This document shows, in pieces, positions 1 through 10,007 of a stretch of 64,000 bases of DNA (positions are counted from its first letter, which is position 1; every line of letters begins with the position of its first letter). The stretch covers positions 150,845,744-150,909,743 of the forward strand of contig NC_081407.1 in NCBI RefSeq assembly GCF_030272615.1. The letters run 5' to 3'. The stretch comes from Cryptomeria japonica. Lineage: Eukaryota; Streptophyta; Pinopsida; Cupressales; Cupressaceae. Position numbers and translations under genes: made by a program. A model generated the notes under the pieces. The model was not told where the DNA came from and did not search any database. It was given only the letters and a program-made list of their open reading frames with translations.

Positions 1-498
1 GACTCTGCAAGGACAATGAGATATTTGAAATTGAGCTCCCGTCCTTCACTGAGGGACAGGAGCGATTTTGCTCCTACAGGCCAAAATAACAAGATTTTTC
101 ACATTTTAACACTTCACGAGGCGAAAACAAATCAATTCCAATGCCCAGGATCAAACTTCAAAAAAGTCAAAATTTGGTCAAAATATTCAATCAGACAAAA
201 ATTCACATTGACGGTCATCATTTAGACAAGTTTAAGCTTTGCATGAACATTCCAATTGAAAATTAGACCATTTTGGCGAATTTATTGCATTCAAAATTTG
301 CATTCTAGAAAAGAAAGCTCAAAAGCTCTCAAAAAATGACTGGATTTTGGCTTGAAAAGGCAAGATTTAAAACCCTAAGGCTTAGCCCTAAATCCAGACA
401 ACTAATGGACTAACAAAACCCTAAAAACGAAAGCGAAAACAAGCGAAAAAGAGGGGGTCCCCATTTGCGATGGGGCGATGTGTGAAATGGTCACAACA
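1..498 (-). mobile_element. Family X unit X0, right-terminal fragment
   Basis: The window opens inside this element. Its right end matches the right ends of X2 (about 16290-16333) and X3 (26590-26634): a purine run (GAAAAAGAGGGGG), a short hairpin, then GATGTGTG and a final TCACAACA at 491-498. A palindromic segment at 35-61 (CTCC.GTCC pairing with GGAC.GGAG) is probably the last unit of the hairpin arrays seen in the other copies. The orientation is inferred from the TATA boxes of the complete copies. No coding sequence of the family ORF is present. The rest of the element lies outside the window. Confidence 0.6.
459..475. repeat. Terminal hairpin of X0
   Basis: CCCCAT, loop TTGCG, ATGGGG: a perfect 6-bp stem directly after a G-rich purine run. 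Equivalent hairpins stand at 16295-16309 (X2) and 26598-26614 (X3), with a different stem sequence in X3. The stem is therefore conserved more as a structure than as a sequence. Confidence 0.7.
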
Positions 499-600
499 GG
501 TATGTGTTGTGGATTTTAGTAATATGTCTTTGAAAATAACATGGTACAATGGATTTTTGCACAAATGCGACCATCATGCAAAAGTTCTCATAGTGAAAAC

Positions 601-1142
601 TGTTAGCATAGGTTTTTTATATTTATTTTTCCTACACATTATTAAGCATGCTTAGGTTAATCAGGGACATGGTTTATGTGAGGACATGAGGCGTAATCCA
701 TCAATTACATGTGTTGCTCTCACCCACACATGGGTGGTTGAGTCTCACACCCTCTTTTGGCCTCTTATGCCACCTCACATAACCACTTTGTTGTCTCTTT
801 CTGAGTAGGTTATGCCACATGTTTAGCATTTTTCAAGTAGGTACAACTCCCACCTAATTTGGTTATTTGGAAGTTGTTATTCCTCTTGGAATTATTTGCC
901 CACACTTTCCTATATAATCAACACTCACCTCTCCCTTATGAGTTAATCCAATTGAGCACATATCAGCTAAGTCAGTACAAGGAAGTGCTGATCCATATTG
1001 TATCATTTGGAGTGTGATAATTCCATTATTCTGTTATTGCACCATATTCGAGCATTTCATCCTCTCTGTTGCTCTCGTGTAGAAGGTTAATCTTGGTTTT
1101 GCAGGTGATCTTGGGAGATTGAGTCCATCAGTGACTCTGACA
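601..1142 (+). mobile_element. Copia-type LTR (5' LTR of Copia A)
   Basis: The segment starts TGTTAGCATAGG and ends GACTCTGACA. It is followed at once by TGGTATCAGAGC, the standard site pairing with initiator tRNA-Met, so it is a plus-strand 5' LTR of about 542 bp. The end is fixed by the primer-binding site; the start is inferred from the TG terminus and is less certain. No matching 3' LTR is visible. The Copia gag at 16392 may belong to the same element, interrupted by the X1-X2 insertion. Confidence 0.6.
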
Positions 1143-1154
1143 TGGTATCAGAGC
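1143..1154 (+). other. Primer-binding site, tRNA-iMet type
   Basis: TGGTATCAGAGC directly follows the CA end of the LTR. This is the usual minus-strand primer site of plant Copia and many Gypsy elements. It fixes the element's orientation as plus. Confidence 0.8.
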
Positions 1155-2347
1155 TTCCATATTTGCAAGCCCCTTCTCGAATTTCGGAGAAATTCAGCAT
1201 TGAGTTTTCACTGGGTGCATTTTCAGCTAAAAATGACATTGACATCAAATCTAGAAGGTTGAACAAATGAATTTTGATATTAAATACTCTATGTTTTGGC
1301 TTCGGAAAAAATTCCCGCCATTTTTAACTGTTTGAAGAATCTTCATCAAAGAACATTCTGTATGCATTGTATGGATTCTACAAAGGGTATGATATAGATT
1401 TTTTTTTAAATAATATATATATTTGTGCTTTCCAAAAAAAAAAAAATTTAAAAATATATATACTATATAGTGCAATTTTTAATTGCATTTAAAAAAGTTT
1501 AAAAAAAATTAAAACAATATTTGAAGGTACCCGACAAGGTACTCTGTCCTTGTTGGGCCCTTTGTATCTGTAGGGTACCCAAGCGGGGCACCCTGCAGCC
1601 CTTGGACAGTCCATAGCCCGTGTGGGGGTTTCAAACCCTCATGGGACCTTGCATGGAAAGGGGTGAGGCTTTTAAACCCCCCAAAATAAAAATAAAAACA
1701 TTCTTTTATTAAAAAATTCAAAGGGAAAAAAACCAAAAAATTTGTACTTCTACATACCTGCTCGCCTCAGCCTTTGAGCCAAGAATTTGGTAGTCCCACT
1801 GAAGCTCAGGTCATTTTGGCAATTTCGTAATTCTAAACTAAACTTGGTGGGCTGCCACATTTAGCAAAATTTCACCAAATTTGGCAGAGATTATTGTTTA
1901 CATTTTGGACACCCCTCACCACCGAAGTTTTCAATTTTCCACCTCAACTTCGGAAGGCCAATCTTCCGAGCTCTATTTTGCAAGCAATTTTTTTTATTTG
2001 GGGTAGAATTACGTAGGCTTCGCAGTGGTGGAATCAATTTTTACTCAAGTGGTCCAAATTTTCCAGAAAATCAGTTTTCTCGGCAGATCTAAAGGATAAT
2101 CTCAATTTTTTCAACTTCAAACGGACATAACTTTCACATACAACCTCAAATCGAGGTGCAGTTTTTTTGGAAGTTGATATTTTTTTTAGCACTACATTTT
2201 GGTGCTAGTTTGAGGTTCTTATATTGAGATTATATTATACTTTCAATATTTGAGTCCATATTTGGACATTGTAAAACTTTGGAAAACATCTCCAGTATTG
2301 TAACTTTTCTGGGGGGGATCATTGATTGAGTGAAAAAGGGGGGGTCT
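1155..2347 (+). mobile_element. Leader or decayed interior of Copia A
   Basis: No protein domain is recognisable. The stretch contains AT-rich low-complexity runs (1390-1510), a GC-rich patch with internal inverted repeats (about 1527-1690) that stands out from its surroundings, and two G-runs at 2311-2344. It ends at GGTCT (2343-2347), the left copy of the target duplication of the X1-X2 insertion. If X1-X2 is removed it joins DNA leading directly into the Copia gag start at 16392, so it may be the long 5' leader of that element. This joining is an inference. Confidence 0.35.
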
Positions 2348-2816
2348 TGTTGATGTGTTTTTTATGACAACGTCAAACACAAAATAATCTTGCTTAACGG
2401 TCACTTTACTATCTCTTGAGCAAAGTACAATTGTATGCTAAGATTGCCATGAGTTCAAACAATTGACTCCAAGGTTCCTTTTCTCAATGGACGTGACTCA
2501 GTTGGCTGATGTGATTTGCCAGTAATCCAAGGGGACTTACGCACACTTTGTTGGTTAAAAATTTTGTACAGTTGGGGAAATATACAAAATTGTGGTTTCA
2601 ACCACAGTGTGTGAGTAAAACTCTCCTAATTAAGGGAAGGCTCCCCCTATCTAACTACAACTTTAAAAATAAAATGGGATGGGACAGCAATCTTTCTTCT
2701 TCTTTCAAGAAAGCCAATATCCTTTTCTCTTCACAGAAAAGTGAAAGCAATTCAACATAAAACAGCAGTAACAACTTTTGAAATGAAATGAGAGAAAGGA
2801 AGTGAAGTTTTCTGAA

Positions 2817-3288
2817 AGCTCAAAGACTTCCGTCACTTCCTTCGGGATGGGACAGCAATATCAAGCTCAAAGTCTTGATTATATGAGGTCCTATCTACCA
2901 TTTTCTATACTAACGCTATCAAGAACAAATTATAACAGCTCAAAGACTAGAATATCTTATTCTTTTCTACATAAAACAGTGGGAAGTAGTATAAGCTCAA
3001 AGACTCAGCTATTTCTCACAAAATCTGCTTCTAAACTCTCTTAAGAATAAGCGCAAGCACAAAGACTTACAACTCCTCTCAAAAGATTATTTATTCTAAT
3101 TTATATTAACCTCAAATACTTGTGGCACAAAGACTGCAAATCAAATTTGATTAAGTTCTTTGAAGATACACTTGCAAGAAAGATAATATAGAACACAAAC
3201 TCAAGAATGTAGCACAAAGACTCAAAGCTTGAGCAATTTCCTTCTATTTCTTTCAATTCTTGAATTCACACATGAAAGCTCAAAGACT
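2817..3288. repeat. Eight-copy interspersed motif AGCTCAAAGACT
   Basis: The 12-mer RGCWCAAAGACT (one copy with AGTCT) starts at 2817, 2864, 2937, 2994, 3056, 3124, 3211 and 3277. Spacing is 47-87 bp and the DNA between copies is unrelated. On the minus strand the array lies just downstream of the X1 TATA box at 3366-3359, so it would be transcribed. I do not see the same motif in X2 or X3. Confidence 0.7.
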
Positions 3289-3358
3289 TCTTTGTTGTAA
3301 ATTTGGCAGAGTTTTTGCTTGCTTTCCAAAAGATAAAGATTACAATAGACCCCTCAAG

Positions 3359-3366
3359 TATTTATA
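3359..3366 (-). promoter_or_regulatory. TATA box near the left end of X1 (TATA2)
   Basis: On the minus strand this reads CTATAAATACTTGAGGGG. X2 has CTATATAAAGGGG and X3 has CTATTTAAGGGG in the same place, about 0.7-1 kb from the left terminus and beyond the end of the ORF. The shared TATA plus AGGGG suggests a promoter for the element's own transcript, as at a U3-R boundary. Confidence 0.55.
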
Positions 3367-3643
3367 GAAGAGGAGTCTTGAGAAAAAGGTGGGAGGATCC
3401 TAACTAACTTGAGAGATTCTCTCAACCACCAAGACTTATTCAATAACTAACTAAGACTTATTCCAACTATAGTCTTAACTGAACACAATTTGTAGTTGCC
3501 TTACATGTAATTACAAAAGTGCAAGTAAAGACTTAACTTGCAATTTACAAAAGGTTTTTTTTTTTACATGCAACTTGTCAAAAGAAAAACTACAACTAAG
3601 AGATTACAAATCTGGAAAAATACAACTAAGTGTTGAAAAAAAC

Positions 3644-6600
3644 TTAAGCTGTAGCATGTGAAGACATGAATCCTTTGAACTTTTGGATGATCATTCGTAG
3701 CTCAGTGGGATTCGGTTTGTGGGTGTTCTTGGCGACAACCATGGTTTTCACAATGGTATCATGGCATCGAAGAAACATAGAGTCGTTCTTCTCCAAGATG
3801 GACTGGATTTTGTGCAAAAAGATTTGATGTTTCATTAGAACTTAAATTGAAGCAGCTAAGGAATTGTTCGCTCCTCCATTCATTATGAATCCTCATCTGT
3901 AGATTTGCGAGCACTTCTTCTTCTGATATCAGCTCTTCATTCTGACCCATTATGTTGCAAGAGGCTTTCTCACAATGGGAAACAATACCTTGGAATTCCT
4001 CCCCCCGCAATCTCATTGCATCATCAATCTCCTCAATGAGGGATTTGAGAACAAGGGCTTTATTCTCCAGAAGTTATTCAAATTCCAAGTACATGACCCT
4101 GGAAGGAATAATGACATGCTCCTGAAGAATACTCAACTGTTGTTGGGGCATGGTGCACCAAATTGTCAAACTACCTTTAACCCTTTCCAAATTCTGTTTG
4201 AAAGTGTCGGAGGTATGATTCAATTTTTCTTCAATTGTCTCCAACTTAGACATCATTTGGAAAATGTCTTTCAACACTTGTGCACATAGATCATGAAGTT
4301 GATCCACCCAAGAATCCAATGCTTGTACTTTTTGAGCAGCTCTTTCAACTCCCTGAATTGATTCTTGGGAACCGGAAGAACTTGTAGGATTACTCCCTTC
4401 ACTAGCAGGTCTTGTAATTTAATGAACAGCTGCAACAAGTTGCCTATTCTCCTCTTCTAGCTTGTCTTTCTTTGCTAGAAGTTCATCATACTGTTGCACT
4501 AGTGAGGCTACAGATTGTTGGGCATCATGTTTGACTACTTCATGCGTTTGTTTGCTCAATTTTATCCTTGTAACCCTGTAATCAGCAGCTTGCATTTCCT
4601 CATGTGGCTTATTTGCAAGGGGCTCAATAATTTCTACCACTTTCATCTTATTGTTGTCAACAGTTGCTCTTGAGATTGTCTTGGCCTTTTTAGCAACCTT
4701 GGGCCTAGACTGCTTGAGTTGCCAATAGTCAAAGACATCAGGAGAGATTTCCTACTTCTTCCTCTTTGGGGTAAAAGAACTAAGCCATGGAGGTAAAATG
4801 ACTAGTTCTCCTCTAGTAGCTGTTGAAGGTGAAGGAGAAGCAGTTTCTGTTTGAACAGCCGTGGTCACTCTAGGAGGAGTATCTGTTTGGATGGCGACCA
4901 TGGTTTGCTCAATAACCAATGGGCATGAAGATTGCCTCATAAATTCTTCAAAGCCAGAAGTAGAGGTATCAATCTTTGACAAATGGATACATGCAGGAGT
5001 ATCCCCAGGAATTTCCAGTGAACTCTCTTGTAGATGATCAGGAGGCGGCTCAACTGCTGAAATAGGAAAGACATTTTGAGGAGACTCTTCCACTTCTATG
5101 TCAGGAGGAGAAAGAGGCATCTCAATGGAAACTAAGGAAGGAATCTCATGAGGTGATTCTGAAGCTAGAGAATTAGGAGCATCATCTGATTGTTGTCCTT
5201 CTTCTGGATTATCAGGATCGATCACATGAACATGAAACCGGGACTTTTCCTTTCCACGAACTGTTGCCTCCTCAGGAGGAAGCACTATTGCCCGACTAAC
5301 CCGCAATTTGATCTTCGTGCCCGAAGATGATGCACCTTCTTTGTTGTCAATCTGAATCTCAGACTTACGTCCAATAGGCCCCGTAGAGTCATCTTCTTTC
5401 CCAACCTTGATCTTGATGAGTCTAACACCATTACCTTTGAGCCAAGTGTTGGTGTAAGCCAAGATAGGCCGAAATCTTTCAAGAATGGACGTGCATTCTT
5501 TATGTGACCATTGGATCAAAGAAAGTGGGGCTTCCTCAACCCTTCGTGAGATGTACTCTAGATCAAGCACATGACCATCATCGATCATTCCTTGTGGAAT
5601 GTCCACCAGGTTCAGATCAATAACCTGCTCAACAGTAAGCCTGTAGTAGTCCATTTTGAGAACCTCCATTTCTGTACGGAAATCTACCCAAATATCCTCA
5701 ATACGATGCACATGCACGAAGGACTTTTTGATCTTTTCCTTCATACCCCGGTAATCAAAATCTGCCCTAGACTTAAACCTTTTGAGTTTAATTTCTTGCA
5801 TCTCAGTCTCCATAGCTTTGGCTTTGACAGATGTGACAAGAGAATACCGGCCAATTTTCAATGGGTTTGTTGTAGAAATCCCCATTCCGACCTTATGTTT
5901 GACAGATTGATGAGCGTGCACAACCATGATCTATCTTCCCAACTCCATAAGAATGATCTTATTAGTCGGGTATCTAGGGAGCATATATGGTTGCCCGTTG
6001 TAGCATCCGACCCTCACATAAGTGAAAGTTGGGAATTGAAGAAACAAGCACCCATACTCATTGACTCTTTCCCATGCTTCATCTGACACCCTTTTGTTCT
6101 TTAGAGTCTTGTCAAACTGGCACATGAAGTAACCAAAGAATGCATCTTGAACTCTTCTGAAATGTAATCTGCTGGGTCTCAAAGGCAACTGATCATAATA
6201 TTCCCACACAGGTATAAGCGAGCGGTCACCCTTGGTAGAAAGACCAGGGAAATGTTTGAGTGACGCTGCCAAATACACTAAGTATGAATTCATGTAGAAA
6301 GTCATGGTGGTAGGGACTGTTGCAAGTCGCTCGCACAAAGCATCACTGATAATCTTTCCCCATGATATATGATGGGATTGTCTTATGAACATGGTAAACT
6401 GATACATCCAGGGTTCAAAAACATTAGAGTGTTCAAGACCCATCATCCTGCTGAGGAGAGTTGTGATGTCTCCAATTTCCCACTTAAAGTCACAATGGTA
6501 CAACTTAGCCCACCTTGAGAAGGCGGCTCGTGGCTCATGAATCCACCTATTAATATGACGTTTACAGTCATTTTCCCTCTTAACATAATACTCGGTTGCA

Positions 6601-7007
6601 CTATCCTTTGAAATTTCCATGTAAACAGGTGCTGGTGGTATTCTGAAGACTTTCTCAATTGTATCTGCATAAAGGCGGATTATTGCCTCGCCATCATCAT
6701 TTTTAATGGTTTAACTTTTCGTCTCCTTGTCAAAGCGATGGGCGCAAGCGAGAACAAATTCAGGTTCTAGGGCAGCCACTGGAAAAGAGGATGCGTGATG
6801 GATGTGGCTGTCCAACAGCCGCTGCATATTACTATCCTGCAGATCCTCCATTCTCTTGACGAATTTTGACATGTCCACATGCCCTATCTCCGTGTCTTTT
6901 ATTTGATCCAAAGGAGAGGAAACTTGCGAAGGTGATACTTCATTCTGCTACTTGTCATATTTATACTTCATCTTCTTCGGAATAGGAGAGGATGGTAAAT
7001 CTGACAT
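3644..7007 (-). pseudogene. Family X ORF, copy X1 (broken), about 1120 codons
   Basis: The start ATG is at 7007-7005 (MSDLPSSPIPKKMKYKY) and matches the start of X3. One frame runs to about 3840, with in-frame stops at 6950-6948, about 6713, 5933, 4754, 4419 and 4074; a +1 shift near 3840 then leads to the end at 3644. Collinear with X2 and X3 are DTEIGHVDM near the N-terminus, a FRIPP segment, SYLVYLAA, QFPTFTYVRVG, LPRYPTNKIILME, then a region with EDIWVDF and YYRLTVEQ, a Pro/Glu-rich linker and a C-terminal coiled-coil part. I do not recognise the family and see no catalytic motif, membrane segment or zinc finger. Isolated stops in a mostly open frame suggest fairly recent loss of function. 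Confidence 0.7.
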
Positions 7008-7069
7008 TGAAGGATAAGCTAGTATACTGCGATGAAGACTTAAAAGTGTTAAGGCAACATCATAATCAG

Positions 7070-7750
7070 CTGCAACTAACATTTTCCTTCTTCAAATGGG
7101 AAGAACTCCAACCCTTGCACTTCACGACTTTGTGAGAGAAAGATGGGAAATAAATGGGAATGGTGGAAATTTGACTTTGATCAATTTCGGATCTTGGGGA
7201 AAGTTTTACAAGTATACAAGTTGGGAAGAATGAACATGCAATCGTATTTTTAAAACTTGAATGCAAGTATACTTGTAAAGCAGAAAATGGAGAAATGAGT
7301 GAAAAATGAGATTTAGACTTGTGGGAAGTGATGTGAACGGAAAGTACGGATATAAGCAATATGGATGGATAAAAATAGGAAGGTTTTGGGAATGTCATTT
7401 TCAAGAAAATGCGAAGAACTTTGGACATGCAATCCGGTTCTAAAAACCCGATTTTTGAAGGATGTGTATTTTTCATTTTTGCAACTTGAAATTTCACTAG
7501 AAGATGGTTAAATTCTTATAACCATAAGGGAAGATCAATTATTTTCATCCAACTTGTAATCGGGATTTAAAATCCCGAATACAACTAAAGAGGGACAATG
7601 GGGAAGAACAATGCAATTCACAAATTGCTTTGCAAAGGGGAAAATCTCTCTCACAAAACCGATTTTTGGGGCAAAATAAATATATACACAAATTTACAAC
7701 TAGAATGGGAAAATAAGAAAATAAGAAAACAAGAAGAAAAGAAATCATAC
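7070..7750 (-). other. Predicted 5' UTR intron of the X1 gene
   Basis: On the minus strand a donor GCAAG|GTATGA (intron from 7750) follows about 65 bp after a TATA box at 7822-7815. A pyrimidine-containing acceptor TTAGTTGCAG ends at 7070, 63 bp before the ATG. X3 has the same arrangement with a stronger donor. The splice sites are inferred from sequence alone. Confidence 0.4.
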
Positions 7751-8540
7751 CTTGCTTCAATCCGAAATGCTTCTTCAAAAGATGATCAATATTTGAAAGA
7801 AGAGAGGAAAACTCTTAAATAGATAATAAACCACATTCCAAAACCCTAACCACGTTTTTGCCAAAACGCCATAAGCCGCAAAATTTGGCACAAGATGCAA
7901 GTTTATAGAGCCAAATCGCTAAGGAGGAACCACGCCTAAGAGTCCCAAAGCCAAACGCCTAAGGGAGAAGTGAAAACGTGGCACCAAAACCCCCCAAAAT
8001 GCAGCTTGGAAGAATCACATAGAAAACGGTTTTTGCAGAAAATGAGGGTTAAACCGTTTACCAAAACAAATGCAACGTGTTCTTAAACTCACAAAAATCG
8101 CCTTGAAATAATATTGCCTCCTTACTCCACGAATCTCTCAACAAAAATCAGGAAGAATTTGTGGCAAAATTGTTTTAGGAGAGGAAAATTGGGTTCTTGG
8201 GAAAGAATGACAAGTTTCATTTTACATGCAATAGAGAAAATTGGGTTTTTATTCTCATATTACAAGTTTAAAATTTCACTTTTCTGTCAACAAGGTAAAA
8301 TCGGGTTTTATAAATCCAATTGCAAGTTTAAAATGCCTCCATTTTCACTTTATGGAGCAAATCAGATTTTTAGACACAATAGCAAGTTTAAAATTTCACT
8401 TTATTCCATTTCTAAGCAAAATTGGGTTTTTGAGAGAGAAATACAAGTTATAATATCTTGTAAAGGGAAAATAAAATCCCTACAACAAGTGTTAATAACT
8501 CAATGCATGCAATAGGGGAATAAAATCCCCATTACAAGCA
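7430..8540. repeat. Palindrome and tandem-motif region of X1
   Basis: Short inverted repeats recur: CGGGAT-ttaaa-ATCCCG near 7560, GGGA...TCCC near 8465, GGGGA-ataaaa-TCCCC near 8515. From about 8230 to 8460 a degenerate unit of roughly 60 bp repeats four times, built of a GGGTTTTT stretch followed by CAAGTTTAAAATTTCACT. The position, upstream of the gene on the minus strand, matches the hairpin arrays of X2 and X3, but the sequences are different. Confidence 0.5.
7815..7822 (-). promoter_or_regulatory. TATA box upstream of the X1 ORF (TATA1)
   Basis: The minus strand reads CTATTTAAGAG, followed by a short predicted leader and a splice donor at 7750. X2 (CTATTTAAACATG, 13395) and X3 (TTTAAATAGG, 25140) have similar boxes upstream of their ORFs. 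Confidence 0.35.
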
Positions 8541-9626
8541 AAAAACACTAAAATAGAGGTTTTACAAAAGAATTACAAGTGACTTTTAAATATGCAATTT
8601 AAAATTAACTTGTAACTTATCCAAAAAAACCCTATTAAGACTTAAAAAGCCAAAAAGCATCAAGGGGAAAATAAAAAGTAAGTTACAAGTTCTTTTTTTC
8701 AAAAGTGCACTTGTAACTAGCCAAAAATTTCCCTACAAAGACTACAACAAAGGAAATCATTAAAACTTGCATTTCAAGGAAAATTTCCCACCTGCAGTCA
8801 AGGAGAAAAAACCCGAAATTGAAGGAAAGACATAGCAAACGAACTCAGAATGCGATGAAATTTGAAACGTGGTTCGAGGATGGACTGAGGACTAAGCCAA
8901 TCCAAGGGCAAAGCAAAATTCTGCCTCGGGAAGCGTGTCGTAGAGTAAATTTTTCATTTTTTGACATTTTTTTAATGTAATGGTCGTTCATTTTCTAAAA
9001 CAAAAATGAGGACAACACACTCAAAGAAGATTAAACAATTTCTCCACTTCAAGGAATTTACTCGCGAATGATTTTACAATGAAAGGCTCATTTTTAGGAT
9101 TTTGGGTTTAAAATATGCAGAAAGTAAATAGGAAAGGGTTTAGAAAGCTATGCTGAACCTAATCTAAATCTAAGAACAAGGAGACAGGGATTGCTCAAGT
9201 AGAACCAACCACACTTTGCTTTGCCACTAGAAGACAACTACACGAAGACGGTGTAATCTTCAAAGGTTGTGCAGGAGTTTTTCATACCACCAATGGACTC
9301 CATCATAGAGCAATATCCACTTGATGATCGAAGTTAAGTTTACACATATAAAAGGCTCAGACTAACCTTACAAACTTAGTAACAATCAGCTACTAACAAA
9401 AGGTATGAGCAAGGGTTTGTACTATAAACAATCTCATCAATGCCGTTCATCTAACAATTTGAAAGCAAATATAATCTAAGTGAAGAGAGCAAGACCATGC
9501 AAGTCATAACACAACACAAGTAACATCATCAAATTGAACAATGTATTAAGTCAACTGCTTCAAAACTTATCGCAACAATCTCGAAAAGCAATCTCTCCTC
9601 CCTTTACAAATGAGGGGGGTCACCCC

Positions 9627-9634
9627 TTTATATA
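9627..9634 (-). promoter_or_regulatory. TATA box near the left end of X2 (TATA2)
   Basis: The minus strand reads CTATATAAAGGGGTGACC, then CCCTCATTTGTAAAGGG. X3 has CTATTTAAGGGG followed by CCCTCATTTGAAAGG. This downstream block is among the best-conserved non-coding stretches between the copies and supports a real promoter/leader. Confidence 0.6.
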
Positions 9635-10007
9635 GGCTTCATGCCTTGGCTACATGCAAAACCCTAATTAGGGTTTTCCCTTAAAAGATTCCCCACACAT
9701 GATGCAACAAGGTGAGAATCTACAATAAATATCCATGATGCCCATAAACAATTAATTCCAAAATGCATTAAATGCATCATTCTTCACTAAATTTGCCCAA
9801 AATGCATTGAATATTCCACCATGCAGAAATCACCCCACATGCCATAAATGCACCATCAAATCCACATGCGACAGCCGCATGCAAAATGAATCTTCCATAA
9901 TGTTTTAAATGTGATGACTACATGCAAAAAGATGCTCCATTAATTCAGCATGCATTGACCCAGCTGCCATGTGGTCAAAATATTCCAGCAATAAATATGC
10001 CACCATG

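Larger units (their letters stand above)
2348..8958 (-). mobile_element. Family X unit X1
   Basis: This unit starts TGTTGATGTG. Near its left end it shares with X3 a block including CAAGGGGACTTACG (about 2530-2543 and 19656-19669). Read on the minus strand it holds a palindrome- and motif-rich region (about 7430-8540), a TATA box and 5' UTR intron (7822-7070), the broken family ORF (7007-3644) and a second TATA box (3366-3359). The right end is not clear: the terminal hairpin is missing, and only a weak match to the end motif (AAGCGTGTCG, near 8931) is left before X2 begins. Confidence 0.55.

Noticed and set aside
5571-6086. Plus-strand 171-codon frame
   Set aside because: Antisense shadow of the X1 ORF, which has motifs shared with X2 and X3 on the minus strand.
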